Assembly (NCBI GenBank): GCA_963575745.1
Contig: CAUYUJ010009525.1
Location: 1 to 33,809 of the forward strand
Direction of reading: 5' to 3'
DNA from: Prorocentrum cordatum
Lineage: Eukaryota > Sar > Dinophyceae > Prorocentrales > Prorocentraceae
DNA length: 33,809 bases
Position 1 is the first letter of the stretch, and every line of letters begins with the position of its first letter. The translations under genes were made by a program, and so were the position numbers. Shown piece by piece: positions 8,839 to 16,813 of this stretch. Under the pieces are notes generated by a model that was given only the letters and a program-made list of their open reading frames with translations, ran no database searches and was not told the DNA's origin.

Positions 8839-10235
8839 CAGGTCGCGTCTGTCTTGGCGTTCCTGGAAGTAGAATCCACAAAGCGCGTGGTCGGTGACGT
8901 GTCGAAGTAGAAAGGTGGAGCCCAGTCGTCCTGATAAGACGGTAGGCTCGGCTCGTCACTGTACTCGAGCGTGGGCTGGTCCTCTGCTGCCGGCTCCGCA
9001 GGAGCACGCGCTTCCTCCACAATCGGGAGACGGGGTGGAGCGGAAGCGCTTCCTGACGAGGCGGAGGCATGAGGACCAACAGACCCAGAGCCAGTCGAGG
9101 TCGATGATGTCGATTTGGTGTTCGCCCTCTTAGCCGATGGTTCTTCACGCGATGTGTCGCGCTTGGTGCCCGAGGTGTCTCCGACAGGAGGCGCCACTGG
9201 AGTGACTGGGTATTTTGTCTTGTCAAACTGGCGTGCGCGAGAGCGGTCAGAAAATCCAGAGTCCTCGAGGATCGGCAGTTGAGGAAGATCATCGTGCTCA
9301 GGAGCTGGGTGTTCGATAGTGGGCTGCTCCTGCTCTTCTTCTGGATACTGCCGTGTAGCAGAGCGGCCTGGGCGTTTCGAATCTCCGTCTCGATCGCGTG
9401 GTCGGTTCGGTCGTCGGCCACCTCGTAGGCTACGAGAATTCTGCTGACTGGTGTCAAGAGACGAGGACCGAATGCTGTCGTCTGCGATCGAGGGGTTATC
9501 ACGCTCCATGCTCGAGGGTGTATCATTTCGACCAGAGATGCTTGAGCGACTTCTCGATCGGTTAGCCTGGTGCCCTGGGCCCTCGGAAGACCGCGCTTGA
9601 TCGTGCTCGATGCTCGATGGTGTGTCGTTTCGACCCGAGATGCTCGGGCGACTCCTGGAACGATTGGCACGCTGTCCTGGGCGCTCGGGGGGGCTGTCAG
9701 GCGGAAGTCGAACTTCGGCGTCGGCCCTGATCGACGAATTGCCAGAACGATCGCTCCTTGACCTTGAGAAGGAGCGACGTCCTCGCTGTGCTTGATCGTC
9801 TGGAGGCCGCGGAGGTGGCGGCGCTGGCGGATCAAGATCGGGAGGCTCGATGTCCTGGTCGTCTAGGTCGAAGGGCAAAGTGGCGCTCAAGTCATCAAAG
9901 ATGTCGGTGTCTGGAGGTAGAATGCTTGATAAATCGCTGAAGTCTGGAATGTCGCACTGTCGCGGACGATCGTCCGCTGGCATCTCGTAGCAGAAGAACA
10001 GCACGAACGAGGTCTCACCCCACATGCTGGGGAAACGTCGCTTCAAGTTGAGACCTGCTTTAGGGCTGACTTCGGCTATTGTGCGTCGTAGGCTGTTGCG
10101 TCGCCCCCAAGAGAAGAGTGCGCCGTACTTGCTCATGGGCATGGCCGGTATCCTGGAACAACCAGTGCCATAACGAATGCCGTCAAGACGTGACATGTGC
10201 AGGAACTTGGCTGAAATCTCCTGTGCGAGCTTCAA
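8838..10235 (-). CDS. Copia polyprotein linker between integrase and RT, low complexity
   Basis: A 465-residue open frame between integrase and RT. The early part (FSWGRRNSLRRTIAEVSP, then MWGETSFVLFFCYEM) is well ordered. After it comes a long Asp/Pro, Ser/Arg and Glu-rich segment that is probably disordered. An internal duplication of about 30 residues (ANRSRSRPSISGRNDTPSS, repeated with small changes) corresponds to the 102-bp DNA duplication at 9499-9688. The end (FDTSPTTRFVDSTSRNAKTD) leads to RT. No catalytic motif is present. In copia elements this region is the poorly conserved spacer between integrase and RT. Confidence 0.65.
   Translation of the reverse strand: MKLAQEISAKFLHMSRLDGIRYGTGCSRIPAMPMSKYGALFSWGRRNSLRRTIAEVSPKAGLNLKRRFPSMWGETSFVLFFCYEMPADDRPRQCDIPDFSDLSSILPPDTDIFDDLSATLPFDLDDQDIEPPDLDPPAPPPPRPPDDQAQRGRRSFSRSRSDRSGNSSIRADAEVRLPPDSPPERPGQRANRSRSRPSISGRNDTPSSIEHDQARSSEGPGHQANRSRSRSSISGRNDTPSSMERDNPSIADDSIRSSSLDTSQQNSRSLRGGRRPNRPRDRDGDSKRPGRSATRQYPEEEQEQPTIEHPAPEHDDLPQLPILEDSGFSDRSRARQFDKTKYPVTPVAPPVGDTSGTKRDTSREEPSAKRANTKSTSSTSTGSGSVGPHASASSGSASAPPRLPIVEEARAPAEPAAEDQPTLEYSDEPSLPSYQDDWAPPFYFDTSPTTRFVDSTSRNAKTDAT
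9499..9688. repeat. 102-bp in-frame tandem duplication in copia linker
   Basis: 88 bp at 9499-9586 aligns to 9601-9688 in register. The spacing of 102 bp keeps the reading frame. It encodes two Ser/Arg-rich units. Confidence 0.75.
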
Positions 10236-10251
10236 CAGCTGAGGTGGGTAC

Positions 10252-10638
10252 CTATCGGCTTCCTCGGGTATGACGATCCACTTCTCGGCGTCGCTGCTCC
10301 AATATCTGCGCGACGCTATCCACCGAGTCCATCATGATGCGTAGGTGCTCTGTGAGCTCCTTGCCGTCCTGAACTGCCAGTGTCGAGTGATAAACGATGA
10401 ACCCTTCATGCGGGTACTGATCAGCGTCCACAAGTCCATGGTTCGCAGAGCGTGCGTCCGTGGATGCGTACTTCTGGCCATCAGAGAAAACAACGCGATG
10501 GACTTCTCGGTGTGAGTCCGTGTTGGGGGCTTCGTCTGGCTGCAGGGGATAGGCTTCGGCAGACTTGGCGAAGCAGCACATGAGGGGCGCGAATCCTACG
10601 TGGGCTCGCAGGTGCCGAAGAGGAACTTGGTAGGGCAT
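10252..10638 (-). pseudogene. Copia integrase C-terminal region fragment
   Basis: 128-residue frame lying between the integrase frame and the linker. It reads HLRAHVGFAPLM, then a segment with YPHEGFIVYHS, and ends LEQRRREVDRHTRG. It has no catalytic motif. Its position and strand place it in the C-terminal part of integrase or the start of the spacer, shifted out of frame. The assignment rests on context only. Confidence 0.45.
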
Positions 10639-12658
10639 CCTTTTGCCGCTTGATTATGCCCGTGCCAACTTCCTTGTCAACGTCGAGAAGTACAGCTGGG
10701 CCTCTCCAGCCGGGCGAGTCCTTCGGCGAGGGCTGCCGGAAGAGGTCGACGAGAGATCCGACCTCCATCTCTACGGCTTCGCTTTTCTGAGGTCTAGTCT
10801 TGTTGGCCAGAGCGAGACGCCGCTCGGCAACTGATCGAAGAGCAGCGCTCTTGGCAATCATGCGTTGCCGCCCGGCTCGGTCATGAGCCAGCTCGGTCGC
10901 GATGGTGTTCTCGCCGTCCAGGGTGGAGTTGTCCAGCTCGAAGTAGTCCCGAGGGGTCACGCCCAGAACTCCAGCTGCTGGTGTGACGCCGTTGAATGTA
11001 AGGAGGAGGTTGTGTGCCATACGCGCTTCCTGTACCAGCTCCTTCTTGGATGTCTCGATGCCCTGCTCCTTAGAGTCCTCATGCATCTTGAGCATCGTGA
11101 CTTTGAGCAGGTCGATGTGCTTCTCGGCGAGGCCCGTCCTGGTGCGCTTGCCTTGCTTGCCGGTGCTGCGCGAAGGATCTGAGCCTGCGACCGTCCTTTC
11201 GATCGGTAGTTTGTCGCAGACTGCCGCGAAGCCATAGCCAGCAAGGCCCTTTTCTTGATCGTCGACGAACTGATGAGGGGGCCGGAAGATGCGGCCCCAG
11301 CAATCCATAAAGCTAGCAGCAAGAACCTCGAAAGTCTGGTTCGGGATCTCGTCACCCTGTTTGTAGCGGAAAAGCTCGTCGATGAATATGATGAAGGTGC
11401 CGCCTAGGATGAAAAACAGGTCGGCCTGCACGACGTGGTTGAAGAACTGGGCGAGGGTGACCTTGACCATCGGACGGTGAAGAGGTAACTTGAAATCACC
11501 GCAGCGCTTGCACTTGGACTTGATCACCTTCGCAATAACGGCGATGACTTCCTTCTTTGCCCCAGCCGCCAACAGAGGAGGCCCGAGTCGAACAGCAGGA
11601 GCGTGCCAGAACCGCTGATGCAGGGAGAGAAGATACTGGTCGAGCTCGGTTCCTGCCATAGTCGCCATAGCACGCACTGCTGACTTGATATTGAGCCCAG
11701 GAGTTGGAGACTTGGCAACGTCGGATAGCTTGGGCTCGTCGATCTCCTCAGTGACCTCTGAGCCGTACAGAATCATCGCGTCGCCATGAAGCAAGACAGT
11801 GCCACCTGGGAAGTTCTCAGTCACATGCTGGGAGTTCCAGTGATGGTGGTCACCATTTGCGCCCACATCCGAGCGAACCACTACTTTGTGCGAGAAGCCT
11901 GCTGGACATCCGCTCGGCGTCTGTAAACATTTCTTAAATTGATGCGCTGACGCAAGAATGAGCACAGGAGCGATGGCCTTGGCAAGCGCAGTGAACTTCG
12001 CGCTGTGTCCTGGGGCCGGCTTCCTTGTGCGTGCCCCCTGCGTCCTCGATGATGTTGTCGAACATGTTGTTGAGGCCCTTGGTGTAGGCCTTGCGATCGA
12101 CGTCGTCCCACTCGCCACCTTCAGGGCAGGTGCAGAGATGAGGTGCCTGATCGTCATCATCTGCTGGGTCGTCGTCGTCGCCTGGACCGTCGTCGTCGGG
12201 TGGTCCACTGCCTTCAGGTGTAGGCATCTTCTTAGTGAGCTTCCTTCGTTCTTTGCTGGGTCCAGGTCCTGCTGGCCTTTCTGCTGATGCCTTCGGTGCT
12301 GAGGATGGCTTAGTCTTGTCGAAACGACAGCCCGTGCCATAAGTGTGGGGTCCGTCATGTTTCTTGCCGTGTTGGCACCGCCTGCAAGCCCAGTGCACCA
12401 CTGCATGGAAGATGGGCAGCTCCTTGATGATGTCGTCCAAGATGGCGGTGCAGAGCCGATGAGGGTAGACCATGGCCAGGGCGGTCGGTGTTCCACAAAC
12501 CGGTCTCTGGATCCTTGGACTGCAGCGTGCCATGAGCGCCGGCAGGACAGGTACATGGACGCAGAGTGCGACGAAGCCTCAGATTGCTGAGTCAACCAGT
12601 GGGTTTCTTGATCGGCTCCTTGGTGCTGGGAAGCGTGCATCCGAAGCCGCACTGACAC
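10481..12658 (-). CDS. Copia integrase (HHCC zinc domain and DDE core)
   Basis: 725-residue open frame; the domain signal starts about halfway. The N-terminal zinc domain is seen as LHQRFWH (H-x4-H, near 11605-11625) and CKRC (C-x2-C, near 11510). The catalytic core has the first Asp in VVQADLFFI (11420-11422), the second in QFVDDQEKG (about 11250-11270) and the Glu in GLAEKHIDLLK (about 11110-11140), the D-D-E triad. GVTPRDYFELDNSTLDGE and a WRGPAVLLDVD segment follow, matching the end of copia integrases. The first ~240 residues (Ser/Thr/Gln/His-rich) look like out-of-phase sequence rather than true protein. Role in the family: insertion of the cDNA. Confidence 0.8.
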   Translation of the reverse strand: MSVRLRMHASQHQGADQETHWLTQQSEASSHSASMYLSCRRSWHAAVQGSRDRFVEHRPPWPWSTLIGSAPPSWTTSSRSCPSSMQWCTGLAGGANTARNMTDPTLMARAVVSTRLSHPQHRRHQQKGQQDLDPAKNEGSSLRRCLHLKAVDHPTTTVQATTTTQQMMTIRHLISAPALKVASGTTSIARPTPRASTTCSTTSSRTQGARTRKPAPGHSAKFTALAKAIAPVLILASAHQFKKCLQTPSGCPAGFSHKVVVRSDVGANGDHHHWNSQHVTENFPGGTVLLHGDAMILYGSEVTEEIDEPKLSDVAKSPTPGLNIKSAVRAMATMAGTELDQYLLSLHQRFWHAPAVRLGPPLLAAGAKKEVIAVIAKVIKSKCKRCGDFKLPLHRPMVKVTLAQFFNHVVQADLFFILGGTFIIFIDELFRYKQGDEIPNQTFEVLAASFMDCWGRIFRPPHQFVDDQEKGLAGYGFAAVCDKLPIERTVAGSDPSRSTGKQGKRTRTGLAEKHIDLLKVTMLKMHEDSKEQGIETSKKELVQEARMAHNLLLTFNGVTPAAGVLGVTPRDYFELDNSTLDGENTIATELAHDRAGRQRMIAKSAALRSVAERRLALANKTRPQKSEAVEMEVGSLVDLFRQPSPKDSPGWRGPAVLLDVDKEVGTGIIKRQKDALPSSSSAPASPRRIRAPHVLLRQVCRSLSPAARRSPQHGLTPRSPSRCFL

Positions 12659-13563
12659 CCGCAGCGTTTGCCGTCGGATATGCCACTGAGCGGGGACTCC
12701 TTCCAGATGTTGCTGCTGTGAGGGTTCTCAGTAATGTAGAAGCCGCCGTGACCCTTGAGCTTCTCCGACTGGCCGCGTAGCCAGAGCAAGGCAGGTCGCT
12801 GTTCACGTCGCATGGCTTGCTTCTTTGTCGGATTCATGGTGTTAGAAGCTCGAGTCCAGCAGCGGCAGTCAGGTGATGAAAGCTTCGTCCTCGTGCAGAA
12901 AACCTCGTCGGCATTATCAATCATAGCACGATGCGATGCCTTATTCAGATTCCAGCCATAACGGTAGTCGACGGGAAAACCAACGTGGAGACGTCGCATG
13001 GCCAGGCTTGATGTGCGAGAGCTTCCAGACCACTGCTCCTGAAGTTCCCAGATGATGCGTCTCCTGGTAAGCTTCATCCACCTCTTGTGCACATACATGA
13101 ACTCCCAGAAGTTGTCAGGAGTTACCAGATGATAGTGCGTCCGAGTGTAGAATTCTTCCTTGACCGAGGCGTAGAGCTTCTTGAGGCGAGTGGGGTCATG
13201 ACAGTCAGGAGGTATGTAGTCGTTGGTGTAGTAGCGGTCGGTCCAGCCGTGCAGCATGCCACCGTCGAGCTCTAGACTCTTGATGAAGGCGTCCGTGGTA
13301 TTGAGAGACGGGTTGCTGTGAAACACGTCGCCGTCGTCGACCACATCCTGAAGCTCTGGCTGAGTGTTCACTGCGACGCCGTGCGCAGACAGGGACATGA
13401 CAGCGAACGCAAGGCATGACACTAAGCTCGTTCTCGATGTGTCCGCGCACTTCGCACTGACCGATGTCGTACAACCGCTCTTCTGGTAAGATATCCTCAT
13501 CGTCATCATTAAACTCATGAAGCTCGACGTCGTCGCTGAAACGTACTTCCTTTTCATCGCCAT
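12592..13563 (-). CDS. Copia polyprotein segment with methyltransferase-like module
   Basis: 323-residue frame between protease and integrase, a place where standard copia elements have only a spacer. Residues 1-60 are probably out-of-phase. True protein seems to start near 78 (DGDVFHSNPSLNTTDAF) and includes YYTNDYIPPDCHDPTRLKKLY. Then come QWSGSSRTSSLAMRRL (178-191) and VGFPVDYRYGWNL (194-206), like an AdoMet-binding motif I (xxSGSGRxS) plus motif II. PDCRCWTRAS (231-240) resembles motif IV (PPCxxxS), and FYITENPHSSNIW (275-287) resembles motif VI (ENV/ENP). The order I-IV-VI is that of C5-type DNA methyltransferases. Motif I reads GSS rather than GSG, so activity is doubtful. Function is inferred from motif order only. 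The frame ends in a Cys-rich tail (KRCGCQCGFGC). Confidence 0.5.
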   Translation of the reverse strand: MAMKRKYVSATTSSFMSLMMTMRISYQKSGCTTSVSAKCADTSRTSLVSCLAFAVMSLSAHGVAVNTQPELQDVVDDGDVFHSNPSLNTTDAFIKSLELDGGMLHGWTDRYYTNDYIPPDCHDPTRLKKLYASVKEEFYTRTHYHLVTPDNFWEFMYVHKRWMKLTRRRIIWELQEQWSGSSRTSSLAMRRLHVGFPVDYRYGWNLNKASHRAMIDNADEVFCTRTKLSSPDCRCWTRASNTMNPTKKQAMRREQRPALLWLRGQSEKLKGHGGFYITENPHSSNIWKESPLSGISDGKRCGCQCGFGCTLPSTKEPIKKPTG

Positions 13564-14071
13564 CAGGCGAAAGTCCTGGTGGTGGTTCGATATCCATCTT
13601 CTTATCTGATGCTAACACTGGTACCGCAACGTCTTCGCGATGGCTGGTATTCATTGTCATGAACAGCGTTCCGGCAGCATGAGATTGAGGATTGCCGATT
13701 GTTGACAGGACAGCTCGGGATGCCACCAGGCCTGCTGCCGCTTGCTCAACGAAGGTCTGGGTGGTCTGCTCCTTGTTCTGAAACCCGTGATCTATCGGAG
13801 CCAGGTAGTGCCCAGAGTCTGTCAACAACATACGCAAACCATAAGTCTGCCCATCAAGATCTGGAATGATGAGCAGGCCGTCGTGATTGTCGAAGTAGCC
13901 AAACATGGCAGTGACCTTCCGCCTGATCGATGTCTTGTTGGAGAAAAGAAACGGGCATCTGTCACCGCTGCCTCCGATAGTCGCCGTCTCGATGCTAGTG
14001 ATGACGGGGCCTAGGTCGACAGGAACTCGTGCTGTCATCTGACCCCCCATAGGAACTCCGTCGATGCCCAA
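13205..14071 (-). CDS. Copia protease region, C-terminal part
   Basis: 288-residue frame. DRCPFLFSNKTSIRRKVTAMF and then DGLLIIPDLDGQTYGLRMLLTDSGHYLAPID form the conserved end of the aspartic protease region in this kind of polyprotein. The active-site Asp segment is in the preceding frame (near 14199). After residue 150 the sequence becomes acidic (EPPPGLSPDGDEKEVRF, DDVELHEFNDDDEDI). The last ~60 residues are a frame-shifted tail. Role: maturation of the polyprotein. Confidence 0.6.
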   Translation of the reverse strand: MGIDGVPMGGQMTARVPVDLGPVITSIETATIGGSGDRCPFLFSNKTSIRRKVTAMFGYFDNHDGLLIIPDLDGQTYGLRMLLTDSGHYLAPIDHGFQNKEQTTQTFVEQAAAGLVASRAVLSTIGNPQSHAAGTLFMTMNTSHREDVAVPVLASDKKMDIEPPPGLSPDGDEKEVRFSDDVELHEFNDDDEDILPEERLYDIGQCEVRGHIENELSVMPCVRCHVPVCARRRSEHSARASGCGRRRRRVSQQPVSQYHGRLHQESRARRWHAARLDRPLLHQRLHTS

Positions 14072-15381
14072 GAACGATGTATTTCCTTTTGGCGTTTTGG
14101 CGGTATCGACCTAAAATCCAATCCGTTTGGCCAGACAACCTCTCGCGCATACTCCAGTAATGTCTGCGTGCCAGCAAGCTCCTCGGCGGCGCCAGGATCG
14201 AAGATCATGCCCCAGACCCCTTGGCCCTTGACGGCGTGAAAGTTGAAACTGTTGCCCTGAGGGAATGTTGGTGTCGAGGCCTTGTCGTCAGGCTGGATGT
14301 ATTCTTCGTCCTCATCGTAGTCGCCGAAGTCCTGGTCCTCGTCGTCTTCCTCCTGTGTTTTTCCGTCCTGGCTACCATCTGCCATGCGAGCTGGAAGGTC
14401 GGGAATAACTTCACCGGGAGTACGAAGGGTCTTTTCCAGGTCACCGAAATCTGTGAGATCTTGGCGAGGTCCAGGAGTGGGTGGTAGACGAAGTCGTGGG
14501 CACCCTTGATGATCACGAGGGCTGGCTGAGGCCCACGGCGAGTACCCAGGATCTGTGGAGAAGAGCGGTGGCAGGGGCGACTTCTGAGACGCTTGCTCTG
14601 ATGATGATGCTGGGGCAAGTGATATCTTCGGAGGAGCACTGAACACGTCGAGAGTGCGTCGTAGGTCTTCGTCGGCTTGTTTGTTCCTGCGGCCCGGAGG
14701 AGGAGGTCCAGTATTCTTGATATTGCTGGATGCTGGGTTATCCGTCGCAGGGCCGATGTCGCGCACGATCGAGTCGATGTCCAATAGCTGTGATGCTGGC
14801 GACTCCGCCACTGAAGGCGATGGAGCCGAGGGCGGCGCCGGCTGTCCAGAGGCTGAAGAGGCTGCCGTGATGCCGTCTGTCTCGATGGTGCCTATGTCGG
14901 ACTGCCAGTCGTCTGGGCTCCATAGCGGGGCCAGGTCCTTGAGTAAGTCATCTACCTCAGCGGCAAAGGCTTGTTCGGCTCGTGCAGGCGCCACCGAAGA
15001 CGCGCCCTGAGAGCTGGAACCGATGGGTATGAAGGGGCTGTCCTGACCACTGGCTGTTCCTGAAACAAGAATACCCGAGTGCGGAACTCCACCTGAGAGC
15101 CCTGTTGACCAAGGATCTGCTCCAGAATGCCAGGGATCATCTGCGGTGTAGTAGCCCTTGCCGCTAGAACGTCCTTTACTGCATTTTGGTCGTGAACTTG
15201 AGCGGCCATTCTTGCCTTTGCTAGATGACTTACCCTTGCTCTTGCCCTGGCTCCACGGGCAGTCCGCTGTGTTGCGATTGGGGCTGCCACATCTGCCGCG
15301 ACCAGTTCTGTTGGAGCGGCCGCCGCCGCCCTTGCCTTGCTCTTGCCCTTGCTGGATGTCTTGCCCTTGCTGCGGCCACAA
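14035..15381 (-). CDS. Copia Gag end (zinc knuckle), linker and protease active site
   Basis: 448-residue frame taking over from the Gag frame. Residues 28-41 have the exact spacing of a CCHC zinc knuckle (C-x2-C-x4-H-x4-C), but the first Cys and the His are both Arg, leaving Cys31 and Cys41. A Lys/Ser/Gly-rich basic run follows, then a long Ser/Pro/Asp-rich linker with an acidic block (EEDDEDQDFGDYDEDEE). Near the end, GMIFDPGAAEELAGTQTL places an Asp-x-Gly (Asp codon 14197-14199) where retroviral-type proteases have DTG/DSG; Pro replaces Thr/Ser. The rest of the protease is in the next frame (14071-13205). Confidence 0.65.
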   Translation of the reverse strand: MWPQQGQDIQQGQEQGKGGGGRSNRTGRGRCGSPNRNTADCPWSQGKSKGKSSSKGKNGRSSSRPKCSKGRSSGKGYYTADDPWHSGADPWSTGLSGGVPHSGILVSGTASGQDSPFIPIGSSSQGASSVAPARAEQAFAAEVDDLLKDLAPLWSPDDWQSDIGTIETDGITAASSASGQPAPPSAPSPSVAESPASQLLDIDSIVRDIGPATDNPASSNIKNTGPPPPGRRNKQADEDLRRTLDVFSAPPKISLAPASSSEQASQKSPLPPLFSTDPGYSPWASASPRDHQGCPRLRLPPTPGPRQDLTDFGDLEKTLRTPGEVIPDLPARMADGSQDGKTQEEDDEDQDFGDYDEDEEYIQPDDKASTPTFPQGNSFNFHAVKGQGVWGMIFDPGAAEELAGTQTLLEYAREVVWPNGLDFRSIPPKRQKEIHRSWASTEFLWGVR

Positions 15382-16370
15382 GACTTGCCTTTGCGGTTCT
15401 TGCCGAAGTTGACGTCAGAAGACAGGGTCTCGAGGTCCTGAACGGTGCCTGGTGATGCGGCTGGTGGCGAGGCGGAGGCTGAGCCTTCTGCGTGGGATTC
15501 GCCGGTGCCGTGTCGATCGTCGTAGTCCCAGCCTTCCTCGTGCCAAGAGTCGTCCTGCCAGCCGTCATCAGAGTAGTGATCGCCGTGCCAGGTGTCGCTG
15601 CTCCACGAATCATCGCACCGTGAATATTCTTGCCATTCGTCGTCGTACCAGCCGTCGTCATACTGGTCATTGTCGTCATAAGAATCTGCCATGTAGCCGC
15701 CAATGCCAGGGATCTGAGCTGGTGTCTGACTCTTGGCCAAGCGCATGAGGTGGTCCTTGATATCCTCGTGGCGATCGAGATCTCCATTCACAAGGAGCAA
15801 GATGTGGTCCAACTTTGACTTCTCGATGCCCGAGTGCTTGAGAAGATGATGGCGGAGAGCCACGTTGTTCAGATTGAGATTCCCGAGACGATTAGCTCCC
15901 CCATAGGTGTGCTCGAACTCCGCCATGTATTCTAAGAGAGAAAGCCTTCCACGTCTCAGGTCATAGAACTGGTCAATCGTGCCGGTGGCCATCTGCTGAT
16001 TGTCTGCACCGTATCGACGAGACAGTATTCTGATCAGAACTTGAATGCCGCTCTCGGTCGCTGCCACGAGGGTGTTGCCTTGTCCGTCGAGCTGCTGAGG
16101 TTCGCCAGGGTATGCGAGTGCGGCGCCTCCCTGAAGATTGGCGCCGGCCTGCGTGGCGACCTGCAACCCGAGAGCCATATTATAGGGTCTGCCCTGGAGC
16201 CTGCCTGCCACGGCAGGGCCAACCTGATTTGCATTCAAGTCTGTCATGCGATACCATGGCCGAAGACGCTCCAGATATCTTCTGAACGGGTAATGCATGA
16301 GTGCCGGTCTCCATCTGGGCGGTGTGCCCTTTGTGTATGCATCCAGTGGGGGACCGGTGTGCTCTGACAT
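14952..16370 (-). CDS. Copia Gag (capsid-like) protein
   Basis: 472-residue frame beginning at an ATG (16368-16370). Upstream codons stay open to a TAG near 16455, so the start is not certain. Residues about 100-215 form a helical capsid-like part (LIRILSRRYG, FYDLRRGRLSLLEYMAEFEHTY, LRHHLLKHSGI, LILLVNGDLDRHEDIKDHL-type segment), the region named UBN2/Gag in copia elements. Residues about 230-290 are strikingly rich in Asp, Trp and Tyr (WYDDEWQEY, SWSSDTWHGDHYSDDGW). After about residue 330 the Lys/Ser basic part begins, and the correct frame shifts to the 15381-14035 frame; the last ~100 residues here are probably not real. Role: assembly of the particle and RNA binding. Confidence 0.75.
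   Translation of the reverse strand: MSEHTGPPLDAYTKGTPPRWRPALMHYPFRRYLERLRPWYRMTDLNANQVGPAVAGRLQGRPYNMALGLQVATQAGANLQGGAALAYPGEPQQLDGQGNTLVAATESGIQVLIRILSRRYGADNQQMATGTIDQFYDLRRGRLSLLEYMAEFEHTYGGANRLGNLNLNNVALRHHLLKHSGIEKSKLDHILLLVNGDLDRHEDIKDHLMRLAKSQTPAQIPGIGGYMADSYDDNDQYDDGWYDDEWQEYSRCDDSWSSDTWHGDHYSDDGWQDDSWHEEGWDYDDRHGTGESHAEGSASASPPAASPGTVQDLETLSSDVNFGKNRKGKSCGRSKGKTSSKGKSKARAAAAAPTELVAADVAAPIATQRTARGARARARVSHLAKARMAAQVHDQNAVKDVLAARATTPQMIPGILEQILGQQGSQVEFRTRVFLFQEQPVVRTAPSYPSVPALRARLRWRLHEPNKPLPLR
15259..15300 (-). other. Degenerate CCHC zinc knuckle
   Basis: Reads RGRCGSPNRNTADC. Spacing equals C-x2-C-x4-H-x4-C. Position 1 (CGC) and the His position (CGC) are Arg; single transitions from TGC and CAC would explain both. 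Zinc binding is expected to be lost. Confidence 0.65.
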
Positions 16371-16565
16371 GTCGACGTAGTCCTGAAACTGCTGGTAGAT
16401 GTTGTCGTCCGCGGCGAGCTGGTCGCCGATGCTATGCTTTTCGTAGTGATCGTTCTATTGTTGACCGTGATGATGTTGCCGCCCCTGAGGCGGGCGCGTC
16501 CGCGCCGCTATCAGCGCGCGCTGCCTCTCGCTGGACAGGCGACAGCGGATGGGGCCTGGAATGAA
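16371..16565 (-). other. 5' leader of copia element
   Basis: It lies between the primer binding site and the first Gag ATG. In the Gag frame the 28 codons before the ATG are open (reading YEKHSIGDQLAADDNIYQQF), which leaves a longer Gag possible if a non-ATG or mutated start was used. No other feature is seen. Confidence 0.5.
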
Positions 16566-16581
16566 CCAGGCCCCGCTACCA
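16566..16581 (-). promoter_or_regulatory. Primer binding site, initiator-tRNA-Met-like
   Basis: On the minus strand, one base after the LTR end, the sequence is TGGTAGCGGGGCCTGG. It is complementary to a tRNA 3' end of the form GGCCCCGCUACCA. The implied U72 before discriminator A73 demands A1:U72, the hallmark of eukaryotic initiator tRNA-Met, the usual primer of copia elements. The host tRNA is not in this window, so the match to it is inferred. Confidence 0.65.
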
Positions 16582-16582
16582 A

Positions 16583-16712
16583 ACTCGACTTTTCAAGCTT
16601 GAGCCCGGGGATGTCAGCGGGCAAGCAGCCGCCCCTGCTCTATCTCTTCATTCAAAATTCCCTTCTAACTGCATTTCGCCGGGGGGCCGGCAATCCTATC
16701 CACGACCTAACA
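16583..16712 (-). repeat. Upstream (5') LTR of copia element
   Basis: It starts TGTTAGG on the minus strand at 16712 and pairs with 6344-6472 at about 90% identity. It would carry the element promoter, but no TATA-like box is evident. Its downstream end reads GAGT rather than the usual CA. Confidence 0.75.
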
Positions 16713-16713
16713 C

Positions 16714-16797
16714 CCTCCTCCTCCTCCTCCTCCTCCCTCCTCCTCCCCCCCCCCCTCCCTCCCTCCCTCCCTCCCTCCCTCCTCCTCCTCCTCCTCC
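16714..16797. repeat. (TCC)n/(CCCT)n microsatellite between copia and LINE-A
   Basis: It abuts the upstream LTR on one side and the first codons of the LINE-A fragment on the other. It has a C11 run inside. Confidence 0.9.
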
Positions 16798-16813
16798 GAA
16801 CCTTGATTCATTA

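Larger units (their letters stand above)
6344..16712 (-). mobile_element. Ty1/copia-type LTR retrotransposon, nearly complete, frame-broken
   Basis: Direct terminal repeats at 6344-6472 and 16583-16712 enclose minus-strand coding in the copia order Gag, protease, integrase, RT, RNase H. A tRNA-like primer binding site lies at 16566-16581, just inside the upstream LTR. Length is about 10.4 kb, roughly double a typical copia element, owing to a methyltransferase-like module before integrase and long low-complexity linkers. At least seven frame changes are needed to read the whole polyprotein, so this copy is probably inactive. LTR divergence near 10% agrees with an old insertion. The flanks on both sides are TCC microsatellite, so the element appears to have landed inside such a tract; a target-site duplication cannot be separated from the repeat. 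No clear polypurine tract is visible next to the downstream LTR. Confidence 0.85.
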
